Assembly (NCBI GenBank): GCA_947597925.1
Contig: CANQFA010000001.1
Location: forward strand, 310,001 to 374,000
Reading direction: 5' to 3'
DNA length: 64,000 nucleotides
Source: an uncultured Clostridia bacterium
Lineage (GTDB): Bacteria > Bacillota > Clostridia > Christensenellales > Borkfalkiaceae
Shown here: piece by piece, positions 20,350 to 28,475 of the stretch
Position numbering within the stretch: the stretch's first letter is position 1
Layout of the letters: each line of letters begins with the position of its first letter
Position numbers and translations under genes: made by a program
The notes under the pieces: model-generated
Database searches by the model: none
Told to the model about the DNA's origin: nothing
What the model saw: only the letters and a program-made list of their open reading frames with translations

Positions 20350-20912
20350 TGAAAAGAGGACTGCTTATCTGCATTTCGGGCCCCTCGGGCGTGGGGAAGG
20401 GCACCGTCGTCAGGGAACTTCTGCGCACCGACCCCACCCTCTCGCTCTCCGTCTCCTGCACCACCCGTCCGCCCCGCAAGGGGGAAAGGGAGGGCACGGA
20501 CTACTTCTTCCTCACGAAGGAGGCCTTTGAAGCGGAGATAGCAAGGGGCGAATTCATCGAGTACGATGCCCATTTCGGCAACTACTACGGCACGCCGCGC
20601 AGCTATGTGGAGCGGGAGCGCGAGAGGGGGCAGTGCGTCCTCCTCGAGATAGATGTGGAGGGCGCCCTCCGCGTCAAGGAACATGAGGAGGGGGTCGTGA
20701 CCATCTTCCTCGCCCCGCCCGGGGAGGAGGCGCTCGAGGCGCGGCTCCGCCACCGCGGCTCGGAGGACCCCGCCCAGCTTGCTCTCAGGAAGGCGCGCGT
20801 CGCCTATGAGATGTCGCGGGCAAAGGAATACGATCATCTCGTCGTCAACGACGACCTCGAGAGGGCGCTCGGCGAGGTGCGTGCCATCATCAGACAGGAA
20901 AAAAACAAGTAG
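20346..20912 (+). CDS. gmk: Guanylate kinase
   Basis: The enzyme phosphorylates GMP to GDP with ATP in the cytosol. The product is about 188 residues. The P-loop SGPSGVGKGT lies at about 9-18, the GMP-binding segment SVSCTTRPPRKGEREG at about 37-52 and the lid region at about 130-150. The start codon overlaps the yicC stop (AATGATGA) and either of two adjacent ATGs could be used; I chose the first. No separate ribosome site is evident, so translational coupling to yicC is likely. Confidence 0.95.
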   Translation: MMKRGLLICISGPSGVGKGTVVRELLRTDPTLSLSVSCTTRPPRKGEREGTDYFFLTKEAFEAEIARGEFIEYDAHFGNYYGTPRSYVERERERGQCVLLEIDVEGALRVKEHEEGVVTIFLAPPGEEALEARLRHRGSEDPAQLALRKARVAYEMSRAKEYDHLVVNDDLERALGEVRAIIRQEKNK

Positions 20913-20924
20913 GAGTGTGAAGAT

Positions 20925-21146
20925 ATGATAAACGAACCCTCGGTAGACGCGCTCGTCCGCAAGCTCGGCTCGGAAGAAGAGCCGATCTCCCGCTATGAGC
21001 TGTGTGTCGCCATCTCCAAGCGCACCCGCCAGATCATCGAACAGATGCAGTCCACGGGCGTGACGGAACTCCCGGGCAAGCAAAAGGAGATCGTCCTTGC
21101 CTGCCAGGAGGCGATGGGCGGCAAGTTCAAGAGCGTAAGAGATTGA
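20925..21146 (+). CDS. rpoZ: DNA-directed RNA polymerase omega subunit
   Basis: Omega helps fold and stabilise the beta-prime subunit. The 73-residue product has the family core SRYELCVAISKRTRQI. It follows gmk by 12 bases with AGGAGTG in front, exactly the Bacillus gmk-rpoZ arrangement. A terminator follows immediately. coaBC, which lies between rpoZ and priA in Bacillus, is missing. Confidence 0.93.
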   Translation: MINEPSVDALVRKLGSEEEPISRYELCVAISKRTRQIIEQMQSTGVTELPGKQKEIVLACQEAMGGKFKSVRD

Positions 21147-21151
21147 GTGGA

Positions 21152-21180
21152 TGCCCCGCCTTGTGACGGGGCAGTTTTTT
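21152..21180 (+). terminator. Intrinsic terminator between rpoZ and priA
   Basis: The stem TGCCCCG/CGGGGCA is followed, after one G, by six T residues. The T-tract ends one base before the priA start codon. Confidence 0.9.
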
Positions 21181-21181
21181 C

Positions 21182-23359
21182 ATGATGTTTGCGGAGGTCA
21201 TCGTAGATATCGCGCACAGCGATGTCGACAGGATCTATGACTATGCGTGCGGCGAAGACGTCGTGCGCGGCATGCGCGTGGTCGTGCCCTTCGGCAAGGG
21301 CGTGACGACGGGCTTTGTCATGCGCGTCAAGGAAAGGACGGAGCTTGACCCCGCGCGCATCCGCAAGATCCTCCGCTACGAGGAGGAGCTCCCGCCCCTC
21401 ACCGCCGAGTCCCTCTTCCTCGCGGAGAAGATCTCGGCGCGCTACCGTGTGCCCATGGCGCTCACCCTCCGCCTCTTCCTGCCCTCCGAGATGCGCACGG
21501 GCAAGGTCTCCAAGCGCTACGAGACGGTCTATCTCCCCTGCGAGGGGAGGACAGAGGAGGAGATCCCGCCCCGCGCGGTGAAGCAGAGGGCGCTCTTCCG
21601 CCATCTCACCGAAGTGGGGGAGGAGGAGAGCGCGCGCCTTCGGGAGGAGTACGGCTCCGCCGTCAAGGCGCTCTCGGATGCGGGCTTTCTCCGCGCCGAA
21701 AAGAGGCGGGTCTTCCGCGACCCCTACCGCGGGGCATCGGCAGAAAGTACTCCCAAAAAACTCACCCCATCCCAACAAAACGCCGTCGACACGGTCAAAA
21801 ATACGGACAAGACGGTGACCCTCCTCCACGGGGTCACGGGGAGCGGAAAGACGGAGGTCTACCTCTCCCTCATTGCCGACACGCTGAAGGCGGACAAGAC
21901 GGCCATCTTCCTCGTGCCCGAGATCTCCCTGACGCCGCAGATGCTCTCCCAGCTCCGTGCCCGCTTCGGGAGCGCCGTCGCCATTCTGCACAGCGGCCTC
22001 TCCGCGGGGGAGCGCTATGACGAGTGGCTGCGTCTCCGCGAGGGGGAGGCGAAGATCGCCGTCGGCGCCCGCTCGGCCGTCTTTGCGCCCGTCGAGAGGG
22101 TGGGCCTTCTCGTCATCGACGAGGAGCACGACGGCAGCTATTCCTCGGAGACGGCTCCCCGCTACGAGACCTTCGGCATCGCCCTGATGCGCGCCCGCTA
22201 CAACGGGTGCAAACTGGTCCTCGGCAGCGCCACGCCCTCGGTGGAGACCTATCGCCGCGCCGTGATGGGAGAATTCGAACTCGTAAAACTTCCCGAGAGG
22301 ATCAATGCCCGACCCATGCCCGAGGTGAAGCTCGTCGATATGCGCCGCGAGGTGAGGCGGGGCAATGCCTCTCCCTTCTCCGAACTTCTCTCGGAAAGGC
22401 TCGGAGAATGCCTGAAAAAGGGCAATCAGGCCATCCTCTTTCTCAACCGCAGGGGATATGCGAAGACGGTCATCTGCCGCGACTGCGGCTATGTCGCGAA
22501 GTGTACCCAATGCGACGTCGCCCTCACCTATCACAGCGACGAGGGCGCCCTCAAGTGCCACTACTGCGGGTCGAACTATCGCATGCCCCCCGCCTGTCCC
22601 GCATGCGGCGGCAGGCATCTCGGCTATGAGGGCGTGGGGACGCAGCGCATCGTGCTCGACCTCAAGAAGCGCTTTCCCGCCGCGCGCATCCTCCGCATGG
22701 ATGTGGACACGACGAGCGGGAAGGAGGGGCACTACCGCATTCTGAAGCAATTTGCCTCCCACGAGGCAGATATCCTCGTCGGGACGCAGATGGTCGCCAA
22801 GGGACACGACTTTCCCTCCGTGACCCTCGTGGGTATCCTCGATGCGGACATGAGCCTGCACTTTGCCGACTATCGGAGCGGCGAGAGGACCTTTCAGCTC
22901 GTCACGCAGGTCGCGGGAAGGAGCGGGCGCGCACAGGAGCCCGGGGAAGTCGTGCTCCAGACCTATGACCCCGAAAACGCCATTCTGCGCTCGGCGGCGG
23001 CCTATGACTACGAGGGCTTCTATGCCCGCGAGATCTCCATGCGCGAGGCCATGCTCTTCCCGCCCTTTGCGAAGATCGTGCGCGTCATGGTCACGGGGGA
23101 GGAGGAGGGCGCGGCCGTGGAGGTCCTGCGCGGGGTCTATACCGCCCTCAAGGAGCTCTACGACGCCCATCCCGAAGAATTTCTCTTCTTCAACCGCATG
23201 CATTCGCCCATCAAGCGCATCCGCGGCAAATACCGCTATCAGGTCCTCATGCGCCTCCTCGGCGGCGGCATGCTGAAGGAGATCTACCGCATCGCATCCG
23301 AGGTGCGGGAGCGGGACGTCCTCGTCTATGTGGAGGAGGACCCCGCCAACCTGAGCTGA
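21182..23359 (+). CDS. priA: Primosomal replication restart helicase PriA
   Basis: PriA recognises stalled forks and D-loops and reloads the replicative helicase. The 725-residue protein has the N-terminal DNA-binding domain (VIVDIAHSDVDRIYDYA), Walker A GVTGSGKTEVYL near 216, and a DEEHD box (VIDEEHDGSY). An eight-cysteine zinc module (CRDCGYVAKCTQC, CHYCG, CPACGG, about 430-478) precedes the C-terminal helicase half. The ATG at 21182 (or the next codon) gives the usual N-terminus but has no ribosome site. It directly abuts the rpoZ terminator, so how it is transcribed and translated is unclear. Confidence 0.95.
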   Translation: MMFAEVIVDIAHSDVDRIYDYACGEDVVRGMRVVVPFGKGVTTGFVMRVKERTELDPARIRKILRYEEELPPLTAESLFLAEKISARYRVPMALTLRLFLPSEMRTGKVSKRYETVYLPCEGRTEEEIPPRAVKQRALFRHLTEVGEEESARLREEYGSAVKALSDAGFLRAEKRRVFRDPYRGASAESTPKKLTPSQQNAVDTVKNTDKTVTLLHGVTGSGKTEVYLSLIADTLKADKTAIFLVPEISLTPQMLSQLRARFGSAVAILHSGLSAGERYDEWLRLREGEAKIAVGARSAVFAPVERVGLLVIDEEHDGSYSSETAPRYETFGIALMRARYNGCKLVLGSATPSVETYRRAVMGEFELVKLPERINARPMPEVKLVDMRREVRRGNASPFSELLSERLGECLKKGNQAILFLNRRGYAKTVICRDCGYVAKCTQCDVALTYHSDEGALKCHYCGSNYRMPPACPACGGRHLGYEGVGTQRIVLDLKKRFPAARILRMDVDTTSGKEGHYRILKQFASHEADILVGTQMVAKGHDFPSVTLVGILDADMSLHFADYRSGERTFQLVTQVAGRSGRAQEPGEVVLQTYDPENAILRSAAAYDYEGFYAREISMREAMLFPPFAKIVRVMVTGEEEGAAVEVLRGVYTALKELYDAHPEEFLFFNRMHSPIKRIRGKYRYQVLMRLLGGGMLKEIYRIASEVRERDVLVYVEEDPANLS

Positions 23360-23383
23360 CAGCAAAGAACGTGAGGTGATATT

Positions 23384-23836
23384 ATGATCCGTGAAATCGT
23401 ACAGATCGGAGATCCCGTGCTCCGCAAGGTGGCACAGCCCGTGCAGAACTTCGACGAGGAGCTCGCCGCTCTCCTCGACGACATGAAGGAGACGCTCATA
23501 GCGGCCGAGGGCGCGGGACTTGCCGCGCCGCAGGTGGGGGTCTCTCTCCGCGTCGTCTGCGTGCTCGTGGAGGAGGGATATTTCGAGTTCGTCAATCCCA
23601 TCTTCGTCTGGCAGAAGGGAGAGCAGACGGGCCCCGAGGGGTGCCTCTCCGTCCGCGGGAAGTCGGGCATCGTGACCCGCCCCTCCAAGGTAAAGCTCCT
23701 CTTCTATGACCGCAAGGGGGAGCGCTATTCCCTCGTCGCACGGGACTTCTTCGCCCGTGCCGTCTGCCATGAGCTCGACCACCTCGACGGCATCCTCTAC
23801 ACCGACAAGGCGACCGATGTCCGCGCGGAGGACTGA
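23384..23836 (+). CDS. def: Peptide deformylase
   Basis: The enzyme removes the formyl group from the N-terminal methionine of new proteins and is metal-dependent. The 150-residue product has all three motifs: EGAGLAAPQVGVS (about 44-56), EGCLSV (about 85-90) and HELDHLDG (about 129-136) with the two metal-binding histidines and the catalytic glutamate. The start has GAGGTG upstream. It precedes fmt, which makes the formyl-Met-tRNA, as in most bacteria. Confidence 0.97.
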   Translation: MIREIVQIGDPVLRKVAQPVQNFDEELAALLDDMKETLIAAEGAGLAAPQVGVSLRVVCVLVEEGYFEFVNPIFVWQKGEQTGPEGCLSVRGKSGIVTRPSKVKLLFYDRKGERYSLVARDFFARAVCHELDHLDGILYTDKATDVRAED

Positions 23837-23855
23837 GCCCAAAAAGGAGCAAGTC

Positions 23856-24779
23856 ATGAAAATCGTCTTTGCGGGAACGCCCCTCTTTGCCACCCTGCCC
23901 CTCGCCGCGATCGCGGACGCGGGCTATGAAGTGGCCGCCGTCCTCACCCAGCCCGACAGGCCGCAGGGGAGAAAGGGCATCCTCACGCCCTCCCCCGTCA
24001 AGGAAGAGGCGCTCTCCCGCGGCCTTCCCATCTTGCAACCCGAACGTCTGAAGTCGGACATGGGTGCCCTCGAAGAGGTCGGAGCCGACCTCATGGTCAC
24101 ATGTGCATATGGGCAGATCCTCACGCAGGAGGTTTTGGACCTCTTCCCGATGGGCGTGTGGAATCTCCACGCCTCCCTCCTTCCCGCCTACCGCGGTGCG
24201 GCGCCCATTGCCCGCGCCCTCATCGACGGATGCCGCGAGACGGGGGTCACCGTCATGAAGACGGAGCGCGGGCTCGACACGGGGGACATGCTGCTGAGGG
24301 CGAAGACGCCCATCTACGACTCGGATACCTGCGGCACGCTCGGGGAGCGGCTCTCGCGCATCTCCGCGGAGCTCATCGTCGAGGCACTCGGCATGATAGA
24401 GCGGGGGAATATTTCCCTCGAAAGGCAGGGGGAGGGCTTCACCTGCAAGAAGGTGAGCCGCACCGAGGTGGACTTCACGCGGACGGCGCGCGAGGTCTCC
24501 TGCCTCATCCGCGGCCTCTCGCCCGCGCCCTTTGCCTATGCGCGCATCGGGGGGCTCGTCCTCAATTTCTGGTTCGCGGAGGAAGTGCCCTGCGAGGAAG
24601 AGGTCCCCGCGGGCACGGTGGTCTCCGCTTCGCCGCGGGAGGGACTTCTCGTGAAGTGCGGCGAGGGCGCCGTCAGGATCACGGAACTGCAGCCCGCGGG
24701 CGGGAGGAGGATGTCCGCACGCGACTTTCTGAACGGAAAAAAAGTACAAAAGGGGATGCACTTTGAATATCTTTCTTGA
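23856..24779 (+). CDS. fmt: Methionyl-tRNA formyltransferase
   Basis: The enzyme transfers a formyl group from 10-formyl-THF to initiator Met-tRNA. The ORF track extends upstream into def. The ATG at 23856 has AAGGAG seven bases before it and gives the standard start MKIVFAGTPLFA. The 307-residue protein contains the catalytic NLHASLLPAYRGAAPI loop (His near 106) and a C-terminal OB-like tRNA-binding domain. It follows def by 19 bases and overlaps rsmB by 17. Confidence 0.97.
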   Translation: MKIVFAGTPLFATLPLAAIADAGYEVAAVLTQPDRPQGRKGILTPSPVKEEALSRGLPILQPERLKSDMGALEEVGADLMVTCAYGQILTQEVLDLFPMGVWNLHASLLPAYRGAAPIARALIDGCRETGVTVMKTERGLDTGDMLLRAKTPIYDSDTCGTLGERLSRISAELIVEALGMIERGNISLERQGEGFTCKKVSRTEVDFTRTAREVSCLIRGLSPAPFAYARIGGLVLNFWFAEEVPCEEEVPAGTVVSASPREGLLVKCGEGAVRITELQPAGGRRMSARDFLNGKKVQKGMHFEYLS

Positions 24780-25980
24780 GCCGTATCGCATCCTGAAGAG
24801 GGTGCTCGGCGAAGGGGCCTTCCTGAAGATCGCCCTCTCCGAAATTCGGGAAAAGGAACACGGACGGAGCGTGAAGATCATCTATGGCGTCCTCGAGCAC
24901 TACGGGGAGATCGGGCGCGCCATCTCCTCCGCCGTCCAAAAATGGCCGCAGTTTTCGGTGGAGCTCATCTTCCGCATCGCCATTTTCAGCATGGACTTCA
25001 TGGACATGCCCCGCCCCATTGCGGTCAACGAGGCGGTCAACCTCACGAAGGCGCTCAAGATGGACAGGCTGGCGCCCTTCGTCAACGCCGTGCTCCGTAC
25101 CTACGATCCCGCTAAGGTGCGCCTGCCCGAGGGCGAGGCGGGACTGTGCCTCAGGAGCAACTTTCCCCTCTTTGCGGTCAGGGAGATGATGGGGCAATAC
25201 GGCGAGCGGGCAGACGCCATCCTCACGACGCGCTCAAAGGGGCTCACCGTCCGCTTCGTGCGGGGGGAAGAGGACTACCTCGACCGTCCCCATCTCGACA
25301 CGCCCTTTGCGGGGGTCTATGTCTTCGAGCATTTCCGCAGGGACGGGCGTTTCTTTTCGGGCGACTATACCTTCCAGTCGGTGGGCTCCGTCGCCGTGTG
25401 CAGTGTCGTGGAGCCCTGCGAGCGCCTCCTCGATGCCTGCGCCGCACCCGGGGGGAAGAGCGTCCTCCTCGCCTCGAAGTGCAAAAAGGTAGTCGCCTGC
25501 GAACTGCACCCGCACCGAACGAACCTCATCGGGCAGTATTTTGCAAGGATGGGGGTGGAAAACGGCGAGGTGCTCCGTGCCGACTCCACCGTCTTCCGTC
25601 CCGAGTTCGAGGAGGCCTTTGACGGGGTGCTCTGCGATGTCCCCTGCTCGGGCTTCGGCACGGCATCGGAAAATCCCGACATCCCGCTCATGAAGGACGA
25701 GGACTATGTAAATGCCCTCATCCCCGTCCAGCGCGCCATCCTCAAAAATTGCGCCCGCTATGTAAAGAAGGGCGGCTGCCTGTACTACGCCACCTGCTCC
25801 ATCCTGCAGCGCGAAAACGACGACGCCGTGGCGGAACTTCTCGAGGAAAACCCCGACTTCGAGCCGCAGGAGATCTCCTGCCCTCTCTCCAATGAAAGGA
25901 CGGAGTTCGGGCTCCAATTTCTCCCCGATACCGCCTTCGGTGCGGGTTTTTATGTCGCCAAACTTCGGAGGAAGGCGTGA
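24763..25980 (+). CDS. rsmB: 16S rRNA m5C967 methyltransferase
   Basis: The enzyme methylates cytosine 967 of 16S rRNA using SAM. The 405-residue protein has an N-terminal NusB-like helical domain (about 1-125), the SAM motif LDACAAPGGKS (about 222-232), the DVPCSGFGT motif (about 291-299) and the catalytic YATCS motif (near 343). The start is a TTG inside the end of fmt, with AAAAGGGG upstream. No better in-frame ATG exists. The overlap implies coupled translation. Confidence 0.93.
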   Translation: MNIFLEPYRILKRVLGEGAFLKIALSEIREKEHGRSVKIIYGVLEHYGEIGRAISSAVQKWPQFSVELIFRIAIFSMDFMDMPRPIAVNEAVNLTKALKMDRLAPFVNAVLRTYDPAKVRLPEGEAGLCLRSNFPLFAVREMMGQYGERADAILTTRSKGLTVRFVRGEEDYLDRPHLDTPFAGVYVFEHFRRDGRFFSGDYTFQSVGSVAVCSVVEPCERLLDACAAPGGKSVLLASKCKKVVACELHPHRTNLIGQYFARMGVENGEVLRADSTVFRPEFEEAFDGVLCDVPCSGFGTASENPDIPLMKDEDYVNALIPVQRAILKNCARYVKKGGCLYYATCSILQRENDDAVAELLEENPDFEPQEISCPLSNERTEFGLQFLPDTAFGAGFYVAKLRRKA

Positions 25981-27011
25981 AGAAGGTCCTGCTCGATCTG
26001 AGCTATGCGGAGCTTGCCGCACTCACGGAGTCGCTCGGCGAGAGGGCATACCGCGCCCGCCAGCTCTACGAGGGCCTCATGCAGGGCAAGAAGCTCTCCG
26101 CCATCCCCATCCCATATGCCATGCGGGAGCGCCTCCTCGAGGAATATGAAGAGGAGCCCGTCGCCATCCGCGAGGTCTTTACGTCGAAGGACGGCACGCA
26201 GAAGTTTCTCTTCGAACTTGCGGACGGCAACCTCATCGAGGGCGTGCTCATGTCCTATCACTATGGGAAGACGCAGTGCGTCTCCACGCAGGTGGGCTGC
26301 AGGATGGGGTGCAAATTCTGCGCGTCGACCCTTGGCGGGCGGGTGCGCGACCTCACGGCGGGGGAGATCCTCGGCCAGATCCTTGCGGTCAACCGAAGGG
26401 AGGGCGGCACCCTCAGAGAGCGCGCCGTCGGCAACGTCGTCCTCATGGGCAGCGGCGAGCCCTTTGACAACTATGAAAATGTCGTGCGCTTTCTCCGCAA
26501 CCTCTCCGCGGAGGGGGGCATCTGCATCAGCCCGCGCAACGTGAGCCTCTCGACCTGCGGCCTCGTCCCCGAGATGAAGCGGTTTGCGGACGAGGGCATC
26601 CCCCTCAACCTCACCGTCTCCCTGCACGCCGTGACCGACGAGGAGAGGCGGCGCACCATGCCCATCGCAAACAGGTATTCCATCGCCGAAATCTTGGAGG
26701 CGTGCAATAAATATTTTGAGAAGACGGGGCGGCGGTACATCTTCGAATATTCGCTTATCGAGGGAGAGAACGCGGACATGGTACACGCGGAAAAGCTCGC
26801 AGCTCTCCTGAAGGGGCGTCCCTGCCATGTCAATCTCATCCGCCTCAACGAGGTGAAGGAGAGAAACCTGCAGGGGACGGACGAGAAGACCGCACAGAAA
26901 TTTCTGGAGAGGCTGACGGAGCTCGGCATCTCGGCGACCCTCCGCCGCAGCATGGGGAGCGATATCGGCGGCGCCTGCGGCCAGCTCCGCGCGAAGTACA
27001 TCGGCAAATAG
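25977..27011 (+). CDS. rlmN: Dual-specificity 23S rRNA/tRNA adenosine-C2 methyltransferase
   Basis: This radical SAM enzyme methylates A2503 of 23S rRNA and A37 of some tRNAs. The 344-residue protein has the cluster motif CRMGCKFC (about 108-115) and the conserved ends of the family, including SLHAVTDEERR and TLRRSMGSDIGGACGQL, which contains the methyl-carrying cysteine. The GTG start overlaps the rsmB stop as GTGA, with GGAGGAAGG just upstream. In Bacillus prpC, prkC and rsgA come next; here they are replaced by 140 bases of repeats before rpe. Confidence 0.95.
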   Translation: MKKVLLDLSYAELAALTESLGERAYRARQLYEGLMQGKKLSAIPIPYAMRERLLEEYEEEPVAIREVFTSKDGTQKFLFELADGNLIEGVLMSYHYGKTQCVSTQVGCRMGCKFCASTLGGRVRDLTAGEILGQILAVNRREGGTLRERAVGNVVLMGSGEPFDNYENVVRFLRNLSAEGGICISPRNVSLSTCGLVPEMKRFADEGIPLNLTVSLHAVTDEERRRTMPIANRYSIAEILEACNKYFEKTGRRYIFEYSLIEGENADMVHAEKLAALLKGRPCHVNLIRLNEVKERNLQGTDEKTAQKFLERLTELGISATLRRSMGSDIGGACGQLRAKYIGK

Positions 27012-27012
27012 C

Positions 27013-27115
27013 CCTTGCGTCATTTGAGATGATGGAACGGGAAGGCCTGTCCCGACGGGCATTATAAAATGTCATTCTGAGCCTGTCGAAGAATCGCCTT
27101 AGCCTTGCGTCATTT
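27013..27115. repeat. Direct repeat pair CCTTGCGTCATTT with an internal dispersed element
   Basis: The 13-base word CCTTGCGTCATTT occurs at 27013-27025 and 27103-27115. Between them lies a 29-base element (27070-27098, containing GTCATTCTGAGCC and TCGAAGAATC) with a near-perfect inverted partner at 29561-29589. This fills the rlmN-rpe gap. Confidence 0.7.
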
Positions 27116-27151
27116 CAAGGAGCGACCCTATTCGGAAAAAAGGAGGAAGTC

Positions 27152-27799
27152 ATGCATATCAAGATCGCGCCATCCATATTGGCGAGTGACTTTGCGCACT
27201 TCGGGGAGACCGTGCGCCTCTTGGAGGAGCGCGGCGCCGACCTCATCCACTGCGACGTGATGGACGGAAATTTCGTGCCGCCCATCACCTTCGGCGCGCA
27301 GGCGGTGGCGGCCATGCGTCCGCACACCCGTCTCCCGCTCGACTGTCACCTCATGGTCCTCCATCCCGAGACCCATGTCGAGGACTTCGCGAGGGCGGGC
27401 GCCGACCTCATCACCGTGCATGCGGAGGCATGCGACCTAAAAGAGCTCTTTGCCCTCATCGGAAAGTACGGCATCAAAAAGGGCGCCGTCATCAACCCCG
27501 AGACGGAGGCAGAGGCCCTCTTCGATGTCGCAGAGGAAGCCGACCTCCTCCTCGTCATGAGCGTGCACCCCGGCTGGGGCGGGCAGAAGTTCATTCCTTC
27601 CTCCCTCAAAAAAATAGAGGCCCTGCGCGAGCACTGCATCAAGATAGGGCGGCCCGACCTCGACATCGAGGTGGACGGCGGGATCAACGAGGAGACGGCG
27701 AAGGAGGTCATTGCGGCGGGCGCCAATGTCATCGTGGCGGGCAGCGCCGTCTTCCGCTCGAGCGACATGGCGGGGACCATTTCGAGGCTGCGCGGATGA
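27152..27799 (+). CDS. rpe: Ribulose-phosphate 3-epimerase
   Basis: The enzyme interconverts ribulose-5-phosphate and xylulose-5-phosphate in the pentose phosphate pathway. The 215-residue TIM barrel has the N-terminal IAPSILASDFAHFGE, the metal-binding HCDVMDGNFVPPITFG, HPGWGGQKF and the phosphate-binding DGGINEETA. It has a strong AGGAGG site. Its stop overlaps the thiN start (ATGA), as in the Bacillus rpe-thiN pair. Confidence 0.97.
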   Translation: MHIKIAPSILASDFAHFGETVRLLEERGADLIHCDVMDGNFVPPITFGAQAVAAMRPHTRLPLDCHLMVLHPETHVEDFARAGADLITVHAEACDLKELFALIGKYGIKKGAVINPETEAEALFDVAEEADLLLVMSVHPGWGGQKFIPSSLKKIEALREHCIKIGRPDLDIEVDGGINEETAKEVIAAGANVIVAGSAVFRSSDMAGTISRLRG

Positions 27800-28413
27800 A
27801 AGAGCGGATCCTCATCCTCCTCAACGGAGAGCCCTATGCGGGCGAGATCTCCGCGGAGGACGCCTATGTCCTCTGCTGCGACGGCGCCTACTTATGGGCA
27901 AAGGGAAGGGTGCGCATCGATGAAAATATCGGCGACTTCGACTCCCTCTCCGAGACGCCCGTGCCCGCGCCCCGCGAGGTCTTTCCCTCGGAGAAAAATG
28001 AGACGGACGGCGAGCTTGCCTTACAGCGTGCCTTGGACATGGGTGCCACGGAGATCGTCATCTATGGCGGCGGCGGGGGACGGGAGGACCACTTCCTCGG
28101 CAATCTCCACCTCCTCTACAGGGCGAATGCTGCGGGGGCGCATGCCGTGCTCAGGACAAACGGCGCCGACATCTTCCTCCGCGGCGAGGGAAATTGCGGA
28201 TTTTCCTGCAAGAAGGGGCAGACGGTCTCCCTGTTGCCTTTCGGCGGCGACGCGCATATCATGATGATGTGGGGACTCAAGTATGCGGAGCGCGATGTGT
28301 GGCTCCGCTACGGCTCCACGCGCGGCATCTCCAACCTCACGACGGGCGAGGACTTTTCGTTTGCGGTGGGGGAGGGGTCCGTGCTCGTCATCATCAGCGA
28401 GGAGGGAAGATGA
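27796..28413 (+). CDS. thiN: Thiamine pyrophosphokinase
   Basis: The enzyme makes thiamine diphosphate from thiamine and ATP. The true start is the ATG overlapping the rpe stop (ATGA), not the upstream start in the track. The 205-residue protein has LCCDGAYLW, the GDFDSL metal site, FPSEKNETDGELAL and a glycine loop (YGGGGGREDHFLGN), all typical of the TPK/ThiN family. The C-terminal domain ends with GISNLTTGEDFSF. Its stop overlaps the next, tiny ORF. Confidence 0.93.
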   Translation: MKERILILLNGEPYAGEISAEDAYVLCCDGAYLWAKGRVRIDENIGDFDSLSETPVPAPREVFPSEKNETDGELALQRALDMGATEIVIYGGGGGREDHFLGNLHLLYRANAAGAHAVLRTNGADIFLRGEGNCGFSCKKGQTVSLLPFGGDAHIMMMWGLKYAERDVWLRYGSTRGISNLTTGEDFSFAVGEGSVLVIISEEGR

Positions 28414-28475
28414 TCGTCTGTTTCAGGCTCCCGCGCATCGTCGGGCGCATCGTTCGCATCTTTTACAGGGGATGA
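28410..28475 (+). CDS. spoVM: SpoVM-like 21-residue amphipathic peptide
   Basis: This ORF is too short for the track. Its start overlaps the thiN stop (ATGA) and its stop overlaps the next gene's ATG (ATGA), with GGAGGG just upstream. The peptide core LPRIVGRIVR matches, from memory, the Bacillus SpoVM core LPKFLGGIVR, including the proline and glycine that shape the curvature-sensing amphipathic helix. In Bacillus spoVM also lies directly after thiN (yloS), so position and sequence agree. SpoVM recognises the convex forespore membrane and recruits the spore-coat ATPase SpoIVA. At 21 residues it is shorter than the 26 of Bacillus. The call rests on motif plus synteny; sporulation itself is not shown here. 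Confidence 0.75.
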   Translation: MIVCFRLPRIVGRIVRIFYRG

